Shown piece by piece: positions 36,113-47,919 of a stretch of DNA of 64,000 bases. The notes below the pieces were generated by a model. It worked only from the letters and a program-made list of their open reading frames with translations. It did not search any database and had not been told where the DNA came from. The stretch is taken from the NCBI RefSeq assembly GCF_050436995.1, contig NC_134756.1, positions 3,906,001 through 3,970,000 of the forward strand, in the 5' to 3' direction. Every line of letters begins with the position of its first letter. Position 1 is the first letter of the stretch. This DNA is from Anticarsia gemmatalis (lineage: Eukaryota > Arthropoda > Insecta > Lepidoptera > Erebidae). Both the position numbers and the translations under genes were made by a program.

Positions 36113-36737
36113 TTTTAATACAAGGGATAATTATATTACGTTCTTATATTTATAGCACGTCTTTTTAAACAAATAATACTATTCAAGAACCTGAAACTCC
36201 TGCGAAGAAGGTCTCAGATGTACTTAATTTACAATCACAACTTAAATATAATGGCAAATAGTATCCGATTGCCAATGAGGAAGTCGGCGTAATAGTATTT
36301 ACCGTCACCTAACACTGGTAAGGTAACTAAAGGTAATTCTCATTTTCATTACAAACTGAAAGCACCACGGGTGTAATTTAAACAATATTACTAAACAAAC
36401 ACTTCGACGAGTCAAACTAAATTGCCACTTTAATACCGAAAAGCAAAATATGCTAAATCTTACAGTTCAACTACTGACACATTTGAAAGTAAATAGAATA
36501 TATCGTAATTCTCATACAAACAACAATTATCATAGTAGGTAACCCTAGGCAAAGACAAAATCATCGTCATCAATTTCATAAATAATTAATAAACATACTC
36601 GTATTAATAACTCTAAAACTCGAAACATTCGAAAACAGTGTTCAATTCCGAACAGCTAAAGACTCTCGAATTAATTCCTTCGAACACAACAATCAATAAT
36701 TTTTCATCAAAAACAAATAAATTATTGATGGCAATTT

Positions 36738-36758
36738 AAGATGGCGGATATTACGTCA
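36738..36758. promoter_or_regulatory. AAGATGGCGG plus TTACGTCA motifs
   Basis: AAGATGGCGG (36738-36747) is a YY1/Pho-like word and TTACGTCA (36751-36758) a CREB/ATF-like site. They sit three bases apart at the edge of a GC-rich patch (36755-36830). No coding start follows on either strand, so this is only a candidate site. Confidence 0.25.
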
Positions 36759-37049
36759 CAGCCACGTCCGCCGGAAGCCCTCCGGGGGCCAAAACGCCGA
36801 AGGTCCTTAAGGCAGGGGGTCACTAATGCTTGCCAAGACCATTATAGAAACCTTTTGGTGGAAGTTAATAGCTCTCACTGAAAGGACAAACGGGTACGAG
36901 GCAAAAGTTGTGGAAGAATATAAAATATGTTGCGGCGTCGTACATAAACATCGTGTGGAGAATTTATAAAGGCTATTGAAGTATAGTTTGACTGACATAT
37001 TGAGTTCCTTAAGCAAATTTACCTACGTTTAGTTAGTCCGATAAATGTT

Positions 37050-37206
37050 AATCAGTAAGTACCAACCTGTCATCGATAAATTTTGTATGAAATTTTGATC
37101 AGCGCCTCTGATAGGCGTCGTAGAAACTTTTTTGGCAGTACATTCTAAATGTCAAAAGGTGTGATAGCTTGCCGGTTGTCGGTAGTCGATAGTGGCAGAG
37201 AATCGA
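37050..37206 (+). mobile_element. MITE family X, copy D
   Basis: GATCAGCGCCTCTGATAGGC, CGTAGAAACTTTTTTGGCAG, TACATTCTAAATGTCAAAA and GTCGGTAGTCGATAGTGG keep the family order. Ends are partly decayed. Confidence 0.65.
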
Positions 37207-37209
37207 AGT

Positions 37210-38440
37210 ACAGATTGCACAGTTAACTATATTGGACCATTAAAGCATTAAAACAAAAATAATTCGCCCAAAAACAGTTCATAAAAGCTCATCATTTAAA
37301 TAGCATTTAAACCATCTCTAAAACTAAAAAACTGCAATTCATTGAGCCATTTTTTATACATATTTATTTTTGTTCAAATTAATTTTTAAAATAACAATTT
37401 AGGTATCATTTAGTATTCTCAAACGAAAGTCGCAACATTAAGCTAAATAGTTAAATACTCATTTACGCATATTTTAACATAATTAATTATCAAAAACTAA
37501 GTTTAATTTCAAAATTTTCAACTAACTGTCTCGAATAAAATCGCTCACATCGCAAAAGGCTAAGTAAATTACGGTGCAACTTGTATTTTCTTTCCATTCA
37601 TATCTAAGGAGGGAACATAACGGCTGAGTTATATGAATAGCTGCAATAATGAACTCATCAACGTCTTGTTTGTTCAAATATATCATTTTGTATTATATTA
37701 TTTGTGTTGGGGGACTGAGGAATAAAAAGAAATGCGAAAGAAACGGCTACAATGATGAGTAACTTTATTTAGTTTATTCTCTGTAATATTAAAAGGCTTT
37801 TCTTACAACAAACATAATTTTTTTGGTTAAGATTAGGTGGTATGTCTTTACGGAGTCTAATAACTACCGTATCTTTTAAAAATCTTTTTTAAAGTTTGTT
37901 AATGAAGTTTAGGTTATTGATTAATCGCATTATTCCGTTTGGGAGACCACACACTAGCTGCATCTGGCTTACGAGCTTAAAAACGGCAAGCGCGATTAAC
38001 ATAATATTCAAAATCGTAATTTATTTACAGAACAGTCTTTGCTTTCAATTCCATATTTTTTTTCATTTTATATTACGTCACACTTAACGATATCATCTCC
38101 TACGTCAATACAACGCATTAAGAGTTGTTTATTCAATGTCAGTGAGGTAGTTATATTTTGGTATATTTATAGCTATAATTTAGATGTTAAAACGAAATCA
38201 TTTTACTGCTAAACATACCTAAAATAGAATCTCTATATTGAAAAGTAAAGCTCGACTGTCAATTTGTGCAAATATTTACAATGGGATATGAAAAAAAATC
38301 GTCATATCTAGAGAGTTGGTGATAATGAAAATGGATACAAGTAGTAGGTACGTTACTGTTTTGCCTCAAAAATTTCCATAGCCAGAAATTTTAATAATTA
38401 TGTAAGTAGTCTAGCCTTACTTCCAAGTAGGTTGCATACA
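37210..38440. other. gene-free stretch
   Basis: No gene. A 63-codon plus frame at 37896-38087 lacks an ATG start with coding character. The stretch leads to the promoter region of the Gly-rich peptide gene. Confidence 0.4.
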
Positions 38441-38449
38441 AACCTAAGA

Positions 38450-38566
38450 GCCAGTTTCACAACTGATGTATAAGTTTGTGATAACGTATCTAACAGATAA
38501 TGAGTCAATGTATGAGAAAATCTTTGAAAATTCAAGTTAATACTCTACACAAATGGTGAAACCAGC
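38450..38566. mobile_element. MITE with CAGTTTCAC inverted ends
   Basis: GCCAGTTTCAC (38450-38460) is matched inverted by GTGAAACCAGC (38556-38566) with one substitution. The AGTTTCAC word is also at the end of 13767-13920. It lies about 230 bases upstream of the TATA box of the Gly-rich gene and may form part of its upstream sequence. Confidence 0.6.
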
Positions 38567-38650
38567 CTAAAAACTTTTAGGGAAACCCCGCGACATTTTA
38601 TATGTACTACAAAATTTTATATAACATACATAATATTGGTCACCGTGTAA

Positions 38651-38755
38651 ATTGTCAATACCAAATTGTCGGCATTAAACCGAAACGGTAGTAAACACAT
38701 ATGTACATTATTTGTTATTACATAAATATATGTACCAGTGACAATCATATTGTCA
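38651..38755 (+). promoter_or_regulatory. GACAAT/ATTGTC motif cluster upstream of the peptide gene
   Basis: ATTGTC occurs at 38651-38656 and 38665-38670 as direct repeats within AAATTGTC. GACAAT (38740-38745) and ATTGTC (38749-38754) form the perfect dyad TGACAATCATATTGTCA at 38739-38755. All lie within 145 bases upstream of the TATA box. ACAAT cores are bound by SOX-type and Doublesex-type proteins in insects; assignment here is inference. Confidence 0.4.
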
Positions 38756-38792
38756 TTATATATTTTTCCTGTAAATTAGGGATCGACTGGGG

Positions 38793-38823
38793 TATAAAAG
38801 AGAGATGTTTTTCACGCCAGTCA
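38793..38823 (+). promoter_or_regulatory. TATA box and initiator of the Gly-rich peptide gene
   Basis: TATAAAA lies at 38793-38799. A CCAGTCA initiator-like word follows, with its A at 38819, 26 bases from the start of the TATA box, the normal spacing. A start there would give a 5' untranslated leader of about 49 bases before the ATG at 38868. Confidence 0.75.
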
Positions 38824-38867
38824 ATGCGTTATAGCCCTTTGAAGTAAACCAACGTTCAAATTTCAGC

Positions 38868-39683
38868 ATGATGAAGCAAAGTCTGGTTATCTGTTTAGTG
38901 GTGTTGCTGGCTACTAGTGTGAGTAAATTATATATATTTCAAGTTTTATAGTTGTGCATGAGCTTATAGGCAATACTTTCTGATCGAAATATCATCACCA
39001 TACACGAATACATAGAGGTACTAAGGAACCTCGTCAATTACTTGTTAAGAAATATTTTCTATTTCTATTGAATTTTTCCTTTTCAGAGTATGCAGCAACA
39101 AGCCGGTACGGGAGCCGGTAAGTTTAACATGATAATATACTTTTCACAGTCATTTAAAGCATAAGTAGTAATGTTTTACTAACTGGGCATACATTTTATT
39201 TTCAGGTTTTGGATTTAGTACTGGTGGGAGTGTTGGAGGTAAAGTTTTCTAATATAAATATTGGTAGGATCTAGATTTAACGAAAATATAATGTTCATCG
39301 CATTAGAAGACTTTTCAATTGCATAGTACTTTGACAAAAATTTGTGCTTAAATTACTGCACTACCTATTCTTCGAATGAACACTGCGCTATTTACACTTT
39401 CAAGGTTTGTCATGTAAACCGATTGTTAGGCTAAGTGTCGAAAAATACCTATTTCTTTATTAATACGTGTCTCTTATCTCTCTTATTTATTTACTTATAA
39501 TTTCGAAGGCGTTTAATTTTAACAGATTTTTAGGCTATGAATGAGAGATGCATATCCTGCATGTTTTTTTCAGGTACAGCTGGCGGTAGTGGCGCAGGAA
39601 TCGGTGCTAATGCAGGGTTCAGTGTTGGGGCCAACGCTGGCATGAACGCACAAACTACTGGGATGCCTGCTACTGGGAAATAA
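38868..39683 (+). CDS. small secreted Gly/Ala-rich peptide, four exons
   Basis: Spliced from exons 38868-38918, 39087-39117, 39206-39238 and 39574-39683 (TAA at 39681); 74 residues. The donors GTGAGT, GTAAGT and GTAAAG and the acceptors after T-rich tracts ending in CAG all fit the rule, with phases 0, 1 and 1. Two ATG codons stand in tandem; the first is taken as start. Residues 1-17 (MMKQSLVICLVVLLATS) are a typical signal peptide. The remainder is about one-third Gly with much Ala, Ser and Asn, has no cysteine and carries an 8-residue repeat (GANAGFSV, GANAGMNA). Exon 3 is a 33-base module that could be skipped without a frameshift. It has its own TATA promoter. The family is not recognised. 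Candidates are a silk or secretion component, a cuticle or egg-shell minor protein, or a Gly-rich defence peptide. A weak poly(A)-like GATAAA is at 39761. A minus-strand frame across exon 4 is its shadow. Confidence 0.85.
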
Positions 39684-39689
39684 CCGCAA

Positions 39690-42595
39690 TTTATCTTGCA
39701 GATGAGAAAATTTGGATGGAGCTGATTTTGACCCACTTGCTGTATTATTTAAGGAATAATGATAAAGTTATATTATTCACGTAAAGATTTGTTTTCTTTT
39801 ACTTACGATTATACTACATGCAAAAAAATACTAACCTATAAATCAAGTAAGCCTTATTGGAACACTTTATTGGTAACATTGAAGTTATAATGTAGTTACT
39901 ACAGTTCAGACTTGTTCAGACTCAAGGGGTGTTGAGATATATCCACATAACATTTGCATCGCCTTAAAGAACTAAACTAAAGATTTGAAACTGACCATTT
40001 AATTTTAATCATTTTGTACCACGATGATATTTTCATACACTCTTGCAATACACTACACATGACAGTCACACACACACAAAAATCTTTTCAGCACTTTTAA
40101 TTTCCTATCACTTCACTCAGTCTTTCACGCCACACTCACACTACCAAATAGCCCAAACAAACATTACCACAATTCACTAAAAAAACAAGCACCAATAAAG
40201 AAACGATTTCAACAAAATATTCAATTTCAAAAGCATTATACTAACAGTATTTGTATCAAGAGATGTACTAAACGGTACACGGGAGGACATTTCAATAAAA
40301 ACCGCTTCAATTGTGTCCATACTCGTGTCACGTGGACTATCAGGGGTAATCAACCTTTTATTGCTAGATACTATTTATTGAACCCGCATTGCATGTGACA
40401 GGATGTCATTTGTGTTCGTCAAGTGTATTTGCATTGAAATTATTTTTATCTTTTGATTATATAAGATAGATAATATTTTTATAGTTTGATGATTTGCATA
40501 ACCATTAGGTTATACAAAAAATAACTCTATGATAATGATATAATAATTTAGTTAACATTATTTCCATTTTTCAGTAACTGAAAGTGCATCTACAACTTTT
40601 TAGATAACGAGATGACTTTAAAGTTAACCAAAATGTTATCAAGTAGAAAAAACATACTATCAACAGCAGTTTGGAATTACTGTAACGAGATATTTACCCT
40701 ATTTCTTCGACTTGAAATACGTACAATACAGGTTTAGTTTTCCAGTCCTTCACTAGAGTTCTATTAATTATTGATCTCAATATTAAACTTTATCATTTTT
40801 ATTTTGCTTTTCACACATCTTTACATCACATTTTATAACGTGCATGCCCGCAGGTTGAGCATCCCTGATCAATGCGAATAGTGGTGTTACTCTATAATAG
40901 AATACGTGTTGCGGTTAGTGTACCTATGTTTTGTAATAATGGCAATGCAATGTGTTTTTATTTTTATTGATATGTAGTGAAAATGTTCTGTAACGCGATT
41001 TTCTATAGACATTACTATCGAAAAAATCAAACGGATGGCAAATTAGGATGGAAAATAGTTCTTGCTAAAAACGCTAGGGGTGCTGATTTTCTAGCTGAGT
41101 GTAAATACTTTGTTTACAATTCTACATATCTAGATATGATGATTCGTCAGGTATATACTACTATCGAATTATATGTAAATTGTAGATCAAAACTTGAGAG
41201 AAGAATAAAACTTCGATTACATAATACATAATGAGTTTAAAGAAAAGCTAATAATAAATTTAGATTTGCTACTTGTACTAACTCTTCCTTAAAAAAATAA
41301 TTCTCTTATATCAAGCAACTCTTTTGAAACGCTTCCTTAAGGATACAATACAAAAGCAAATATAAAGAAAGATAGAGAAAAGAAAGGAAAGACTTCATTA
41401 GCAGCTAAAACTACAATGAAAGCAAAGTGCAATCTATATGCAAACTTCTTTGATACTATTTAAATGCTTTCTAGGAAATACATTTTCTTTTTAAAGTTAT
41501 TAAATGAGATGAAATCTGCTTTGAGTAGATTATAATTCGATTAGATGTTTTATTCCACGCTGTGTTTTAAATATTTTCTTTTAGATTCGTTTTATTATTA
41601 AATGAGTAGTATTAGACAATTACTAACTTTTAAATAAATGTCGTGTAAGCTCAGCTAAGACAGTTAGTACCTAAGTATATCACTACGAAATCATCACTAT
41701 TTTGTTGTTTTTTACCGATATTTTATTCTGAAATTAAACTTTTTTATTATTTTGTAGCGCATAAATCGTTATCATCGTTCACCTTCCAGAAAGTCTATTT
41801 AAGTTATATTGCAATTGACAACTTTTATTATTAGTAGTTGATTTTACTGTAACTTTTTCGGTAGAGATAGTCCAACGTTGTATTAAAAACTGCATTTATA
41901 AACGAGTAAGCTAACTTATTCCACCACTAGCGCAACTCTCGCAAAACTTCAAGATAAACATTTTCATAAAACGTTTATTAATAATTAACAAAGGCTGCTT
42001 AAAGACAACAAAGTTTGTTAGTTTCGCTTTAAGTTGTAGAGAAATTAATCGACTTAGAGTTAGGTATACAGCCGGGAACGAACTTGGGAATAATAGTTTG
42101 TATTTTGTATTAGCCGGCACACGACACCGCAATACTTTGAAAGTAAACTGATAAAAGTATCTTGCGAGTTCAGTATACTTTGCGCTCTAAGTTTTATAAA
42201 TTCCTTGTGACTTATGCACCTGCTATAATATTTAATGTGCTTATAGTATGTTTATGTTTTGAAAAGTTTTATTTCCTCAATTTAAACTATGTTATATCGA
42301 AGTTAACCACCACATCGATAAATATCATAGATCCTTTGATGTACAGTGTAGTTTGTCCTACAGGCACTGGTGTTCCAAAATGTCGGTTAGTATTAATTTT
42401 TTGTAACAATTGAAACCTTGTAAACGCAAATCAAGAACATCTAATTCCATATATAATTCCTTACTGTAAATGCCTTGAAGTGCGATAAATTTAAAATTAT
42501 AAATTCCATTCTTTAGCAAACCTCGTTGGTAACAAAAAAAACATTTTCGATGAAACATTAATATAGAAACATTTTACAACAGTGTTTTTAAAAAA
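39690..42595. other. gene-free stretch downstream of the peptide gene
   Basis: No second copy of the Gly-rich gene was found. Frames at 40977-41231, 41911-42132 and 42162-42413 lack domain, start or splice support. CACACA-rich sequence is at 40060-40135. Confidence 0.45.
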
Positions 42596-42843
42596 TGTCT
42601 CACGAAATATGTCCACATATTGTCTTCGGGGCATCAGCCGTTATCTCCGTGTCTGTTATCTGTTCTGTCATGTCCGCTCATCCCACGTCGACACGTCACT
42701 GAAGGACAGTCGCCGTCATGTTGATAAATAACGGAGGCTTTAGATCAAGAAGGTTTGGAAAATATGTACTTGTTTGTGTTGTAAATGTAAATTGTATTGT
42801 GGTCAAGATATAAATATCAAGTGAAATAAACTTTCGAGTTATA
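42596..42843 (+). repeat. possible solo LTR remnant
   Basis: The tract starts TGTCTCACG. It has a GC-richer first half, then TATAAAT near 42810 and AATAAA at 42825-42830 followed by CTTTCGAGTTATAA, the order of promoter-like and poly(A) signals seen in insect LTRs. A second LTR, tRNA primer site and coding region are absent. The ends and target duplication are not clear. Confidence 0.3.
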
Positions 42844-42888
42844 ATAATAATAATAATTTCTCTTTATCTCTCTCTCTCCCTAAGAGTT
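42844..42888. repeat. (ATA)n and (TC)n simple repeats
   Basis: An ATA run of about six units is followed by TCTCTCTCTC at 42869-42878. These are ordinary microsatellites. Confidence 0.8.
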
Positions 42889-42889
42889 T

Positions 42890-45800
42890 AGTTATATGAA
42901 TTTTGCCTGATAGAATGTTTGATTTTTAATCAAAGGAAAATCAGCAAAACTATAAATACTTATTAGATAAATGCGTTTATAATATATGTGAGAAACATTT
43001 TGGCGCATTTAACAACAAACATTTGGCGCATTTAACAATAACAACTTTTGCATTACAGTCACTCACATAAATAATAATTTTCAAAATTAAAAAAAAACTC
43101 ATAAGTACTTATAAAAGTTCAAGTAATTATTTTGCCACCATCACCACCAGCCATTATACCCAAATAAAAAACAGCATTTAATTAAAAAACGCCATATCCC
43201 CCAAAAATTTAACCACTTGGCCAAAATTCAAATATAATTAAAGTCCTGTTAAATACGTGTGCCACCCCCTAATACGGGGTGCGAGCAATTTGAACGGATT
43301 TTGTGAAAAGGTCCACTTAATATATTGTTGCGAAAAAGGGAAAAGTTGACTAAGTAACACCGGATTAGGCGAGGTAAAGAATGGCTTTGAAATTCATCAA
43401 TACTTACAGGGATTTTGTTGTATCAGTATTTTTTTATTTTGAAATTGGGTATTATATGGTATCATAGAAAACATTGTCGTCACCAGCTTTTATTGGTACA
43501 GTTCTATGTAAAGTAAAAATTAAGAAAGTTAGTTTTGACAATATTTGATTAACAGCGTTTCATCTAAATAAATAAATAAATGAATTCATTTTAGAATGAA
43601 AACATAATTTCTATAATTCTGACCTAATAAATACTGCTAAGACCCATATAAATGTAGACTAGTTGGGAAAGGAAACCATACACTCGTAAAACAGTAACAG
43701 CACCGTACAGCGTACATAGACCTTTAAAGCCTCCAAAACTAAATCCATAGATAGTGACATACCAAACAATCACTCAGCCCTATCAATACTGAGTGAAAGA
43801 TTTACGACTTTCGAAAATCAGGTGTTTTTTCCAAAATCATAAAACGTAGCCTCTAGAAACTTTGTATGTGACGAAAGGGGCACTTACAAGGGTTATCTGT
43901 GTCACAATACGGCAGATAAAGGGCTCCACCTCGGCTTTGGGGTAGCAACGCATCAAAAATGCCAGACGATGATAACGTATCATTGAGACGGCCGAACAAC
44001 CAAACTAACACTCGTAAACTTGCTCTACATGAAAATGCAGTGGGCTTTGTGTGTGTAGACGAGCAACTGTTGCGACACTTTTGTTCCTAGCGACAGTTTT
44101 TAGTTACAGACACGAATAACGACTAATATGTTAAATGAATTAGACACGATGGTTTGGGATAGCCCAAAAGTGATATTTTATAAGGCATATTGGCTTCGGA
44201 GTGATTAGTTAATAAAGTAAGTAGATAAGATTAAATTCACAACAAAGTTACATTTTGCAATAGTTATTATATTTTTTTGGAGCTCGAAAACCGTATCGTG
44301 CATCTACTACATTCATACAGCAAATGCACTTACTACATTCAACTCCACCAGTAATATTAGCTTTTTAAACCGGAAAAGCACCTTATCAACTACACTATAA
44401 CTTGTCTCACAACAAAAGTGGTTCATCCCAGTTGCCCGTCTGTTGTATTTTTTTACAATCTTTATCATTACACATTCTGACTCCCACCCATCAAATGGGC
44501 GAGACCCCTATAAATAAGCTACGGGGCCTCCAGATTGCCGGGTTATAAATGAAAGGGTGCAGGAAATTAGGGTTTTTTACTACGGAACCCTAAGTCGGTA
44601 GCGTGTCGCTGGCGCAGTAAACAATTTTTCATACCGTGAAAAAGGCTGTATGGCTATATTGAGTAAATAGGCTTTATTTTGGATGATGGAATATTTTTTT
44701 ATGGGGGCCCATAGTAACTGATTACGGCGACATAAGGCGGGTCGGGAAATATCTTTTTTTCGTAATAAGGAAGGCAATCAGACGTAAATCCTTTGAGGTG
44801 GCGGATCATTTAGTAGTTTGAAGGGGTAGAACGTCTGCTGGTGTGACTGTGTGATACAAGGTGTTTGATAAGCTTTGTTTTATACTCAAAAGGGTTAAGA
44901 TACCGGGCAACATTTTTTGAGACGGTTCTAAATGAACTTGACTGGTTTGTTTTGATGCTTTTACTTTGCTGAAAATTCAAGAAAATAATATAATAGCCAA
45001 AATCGTAAATGTCATTTCTATCTAATTGTAAAAAAGTTATCAGTCAGGCCTTACAGAAAGACCACCGATATTTACTGTTGCCTACTGCTAATTATTGAAT
45101 TAATGAAACACCTAAGCCAGCACACTGCAAACACAAGCTTCAAGAAGTTCCTTAGCCACAGACACAAAAAAATCTTCAAAATACTTACTTACTTTTTAAT
45201 TACAGTTTCACAAACTCCTACACATCTCAAACTCACTTACAACTCCATCATAACCAAGAATAAACAAAACTGAACATCCCATACAAAATCCAATGTACAT
45301 CTATCACATAATAATATCATACGTATGTATGTATGTATGTACTTAAACACTATGAACCAAGTCCCATCGCGCCAAGTTCAGCGTCTCGGGCGCAGCGATG
45401 CATTAATTAATTCATAATTAATACTAGCGAGAAGTAAATACTGCACTTTCAACCGTTTATTTATGTTGAAAACTTTGCGATCTTTTGAAAGTCAGCATTC
45501 AACAAATAAGCTAAGTTAAACTATTGTAAGGAATGCTTATTATGCTGAAGTAAACGGCTTTCAAATTCTAGTGTTTGAGTAGTGACTGACTAAGGAAGTG
45601 AGTTTGATACCTAACGTAGTAGATGTATTATTTGTATGGTGCAAAAACAGTTGTTTCGTGTGAGCTTCTGACCATTGATTTTATGTGTGTAAAGGTCTTC
45701 GCTACAAGGATACTTTGCAAAGGTACCCTTTTTAATGAATCACGAAAAAATCAATATACATTAAGATACTAGGAGGTGATAATCTCTTTATTTTCGTGAA

Positions 45801-47684
45801 ACCTTCTTCTATTTGATCTTTTAAAAGAACGCTTCTTAACAAGGCATTCTCCTCCCAAACACCCAAGAACCAAAACAAACATTCCTTTTTAACAACAACT
45901 TAGAACACTCGTTGACAAGTAAAACAAAGTACAGCTTAATCACCGTGCATACATTACAAGCGCTAAGTAAGTAACTTATCGGCTATCTGTCCTTCCCTTG
46001 ACACGTTTTAAAAGGGGAGCAGAGGCATCGTACTAGGAGGACTCCGGCTACCAAACCTTTGAACACATACAGACGAAATTACACTGTAAAATGAAGGCTA
46101 TAAGGTTGATTTTGGTTAATAAGGGTGGTAAATTTTTGTCAAGTGTCAGTGAATTCCCCGGTTCAAAATGAAGTCCCGCTAGTGAAATGTTCTCTAATAA
46201 TGAACTATGACCTCTGGTACGTAATCTACGGACCTTCTGCGGAACAAGTTTAAATTGCATCGTTCGGACTAATTTGAACGTGTCACGGAATGGACAACGC
46301 ATGTTAATTACTTGTTTTATTTATATCATCTCGCTCCGTCCCTTGCAGGGGATGACTTGATTAGGTTAATTGTTATTAAGTAGATTTCGGAAAATTTACC
46401 TGGATTTTCATAATGAAGTTGCCGGTACTTTTACCGTGTAATTTTCTGAAACTGTTTTACTAAATTCTGCAATTTTCTTTGTATGAAATATATCTGCAGG
46501 TTAATGATTTGGATAAAATTAGTGTCCAAAATCCACGCAAAAGTTTAAAAAACGCAAAAACTCCACATAATCTAGACAAACGGCCCAAGTTGAGGCAAAT
46601 TCATTTTCTACACAATTTCAAGAAAAACTAATTAGCATTCGCAACTTTGAAATATTTTAATCCAAAAGATCCTAAGATGGATTTGGAATTAACTTAATTT
46701 TCGCAGAAAAATGAAAGGCTGGATTTTTTAAAACCTCCTACAATTTTTTTTGGTAAAAAATCCAAATTACAACTCCAGCTGAAATTAATCACACAAGGGA
46801 TGAGTAAACCCTGAAAATGTTCTATGACGATAACAAATGCTTGTCTCGAAGCTTTCAAAACCGGTGCAGTCATAGCATTCGTATACGAAATATCAGATAT
46901 AGCAATATAATATAATATTCAATACTAAATAGTTCGCCATTAGAAGCAATAGCCCCTCCGAAAACAGCAACAACCGTCCCAACAAATCAACAAAGAACTC
47001 CTTTAACTTCCCAAACGCTAAATAAAAACCTTTACATTCAAGAAACATGTTCAAATTATACGTTATCTGTAGCACGTTTTATTTCAAACATGTCAACACT
47101 GATACCGATGCCCGCATCAATACAGCTCGACTCAAACCCAATTTCTCACACTACATATTACATTACCTGTCAAAACATCTACAAACAACACGCGCTGGCT
47201 GTAACGTGTCCTGAATTTACACGCTCAAACACGATGCTCTTAATGTTGGCATTTTTAGAAATATTATTGGAAGTGTTTCTTAGGTCGTGGGTAATGGTCA
47301 TTTTGGTGGTGTTTAAGTCTATGTGCCGGGAATTCTGGTCTAAGTATTCAATTGTTTTGTAAGCTATAAGTGGGGTTGAGAGATGAAATGGTTGAAAACC
47401 TGCGTAAATATAAAATAATATACTCGTACTTCACAGTGAGTGCTCACTTTGACCTCCTTTTTACAACATCAACCGCTCTGAACTCGCCCAAATAAACACT
47501 ACTTATTCGTGAAAAAAGCAAAGTAAACAAAAACGAAGGGACTACATCAATATTCCTCAATTTCCACATCGGAACGCCTGAAATACGGCTTGCAAGTATT
47601 TCTATCTATCATTCTCATGAACTTCGCGAAACAGGGACCGCGGGACCATCCATTACAGACAGTCTGCTGTGCACTCGAGAGCCA
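42890..47684. other. gene-free stretch
   Basis: No gene supported. Frames at 44580-44777, 46048-46302 and 47090-47362 were read and not accepted. Small structures are CACTCAG/CTGAGTG at 43771-43795 (repeat shared with 14583-14603), an 8-bp TTAGGGTT/AACCCTAA inverted pair at about 44569-44593, and a (GTAT)n run at 45322-45340. Confidence 0.45.
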
Positions 47685-47705
47685 ATCGGAAATTCAATTT
47701 CCGAT
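47685..47705. promoter_or_regulatory. 21-base perfect dyad
   Basis: ATCGGAAATT (47685-47694) and AATTTCCGAT (47696-47705) are exact inverted repeats around one C. It lies about 215 bases beyond the stop codon of the minus-strand gene. It could be a protein-binding dyad; no factor is assigned. Confidence 0.45.
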
Positions 47706-47919
47706 ATGATACGATCCGCTAAGAGATTGCTGAAATACGATAGCACCGCTCACCGATACACGTTGAACATAAACGATCTCCACCCGCCTGATAAACCGAG
47801 CTGCCGCTGTTCCTTAACAAAGGCACAGAATAAAACTATCGCATTTGCATAATTTGGTATTTCTTGATGCACAAAATGAAAATTCTAGAATACAGGTTCG
47901 TGTTATTACTGCTTCAAAT

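Noticed and set aside
39530..39736. Minus-strand frame rich in Pro and Ala
   Set aside because: Antisense of exon 4 of the Gly-rich peptide gene.
46048..46302. 84-codon minus-strand frame starting MRCPFRDTF
   Set aside because: Reads fairly protein-like, but nothing recognised; upstream sequence has no clear acceptor or promoter. Left as unproven.
47090..47362. 90-codon plus-strand frame with ATG, hydrophobic end
   Set aside because: No family, no splice pattern, and no conservation evidence available.
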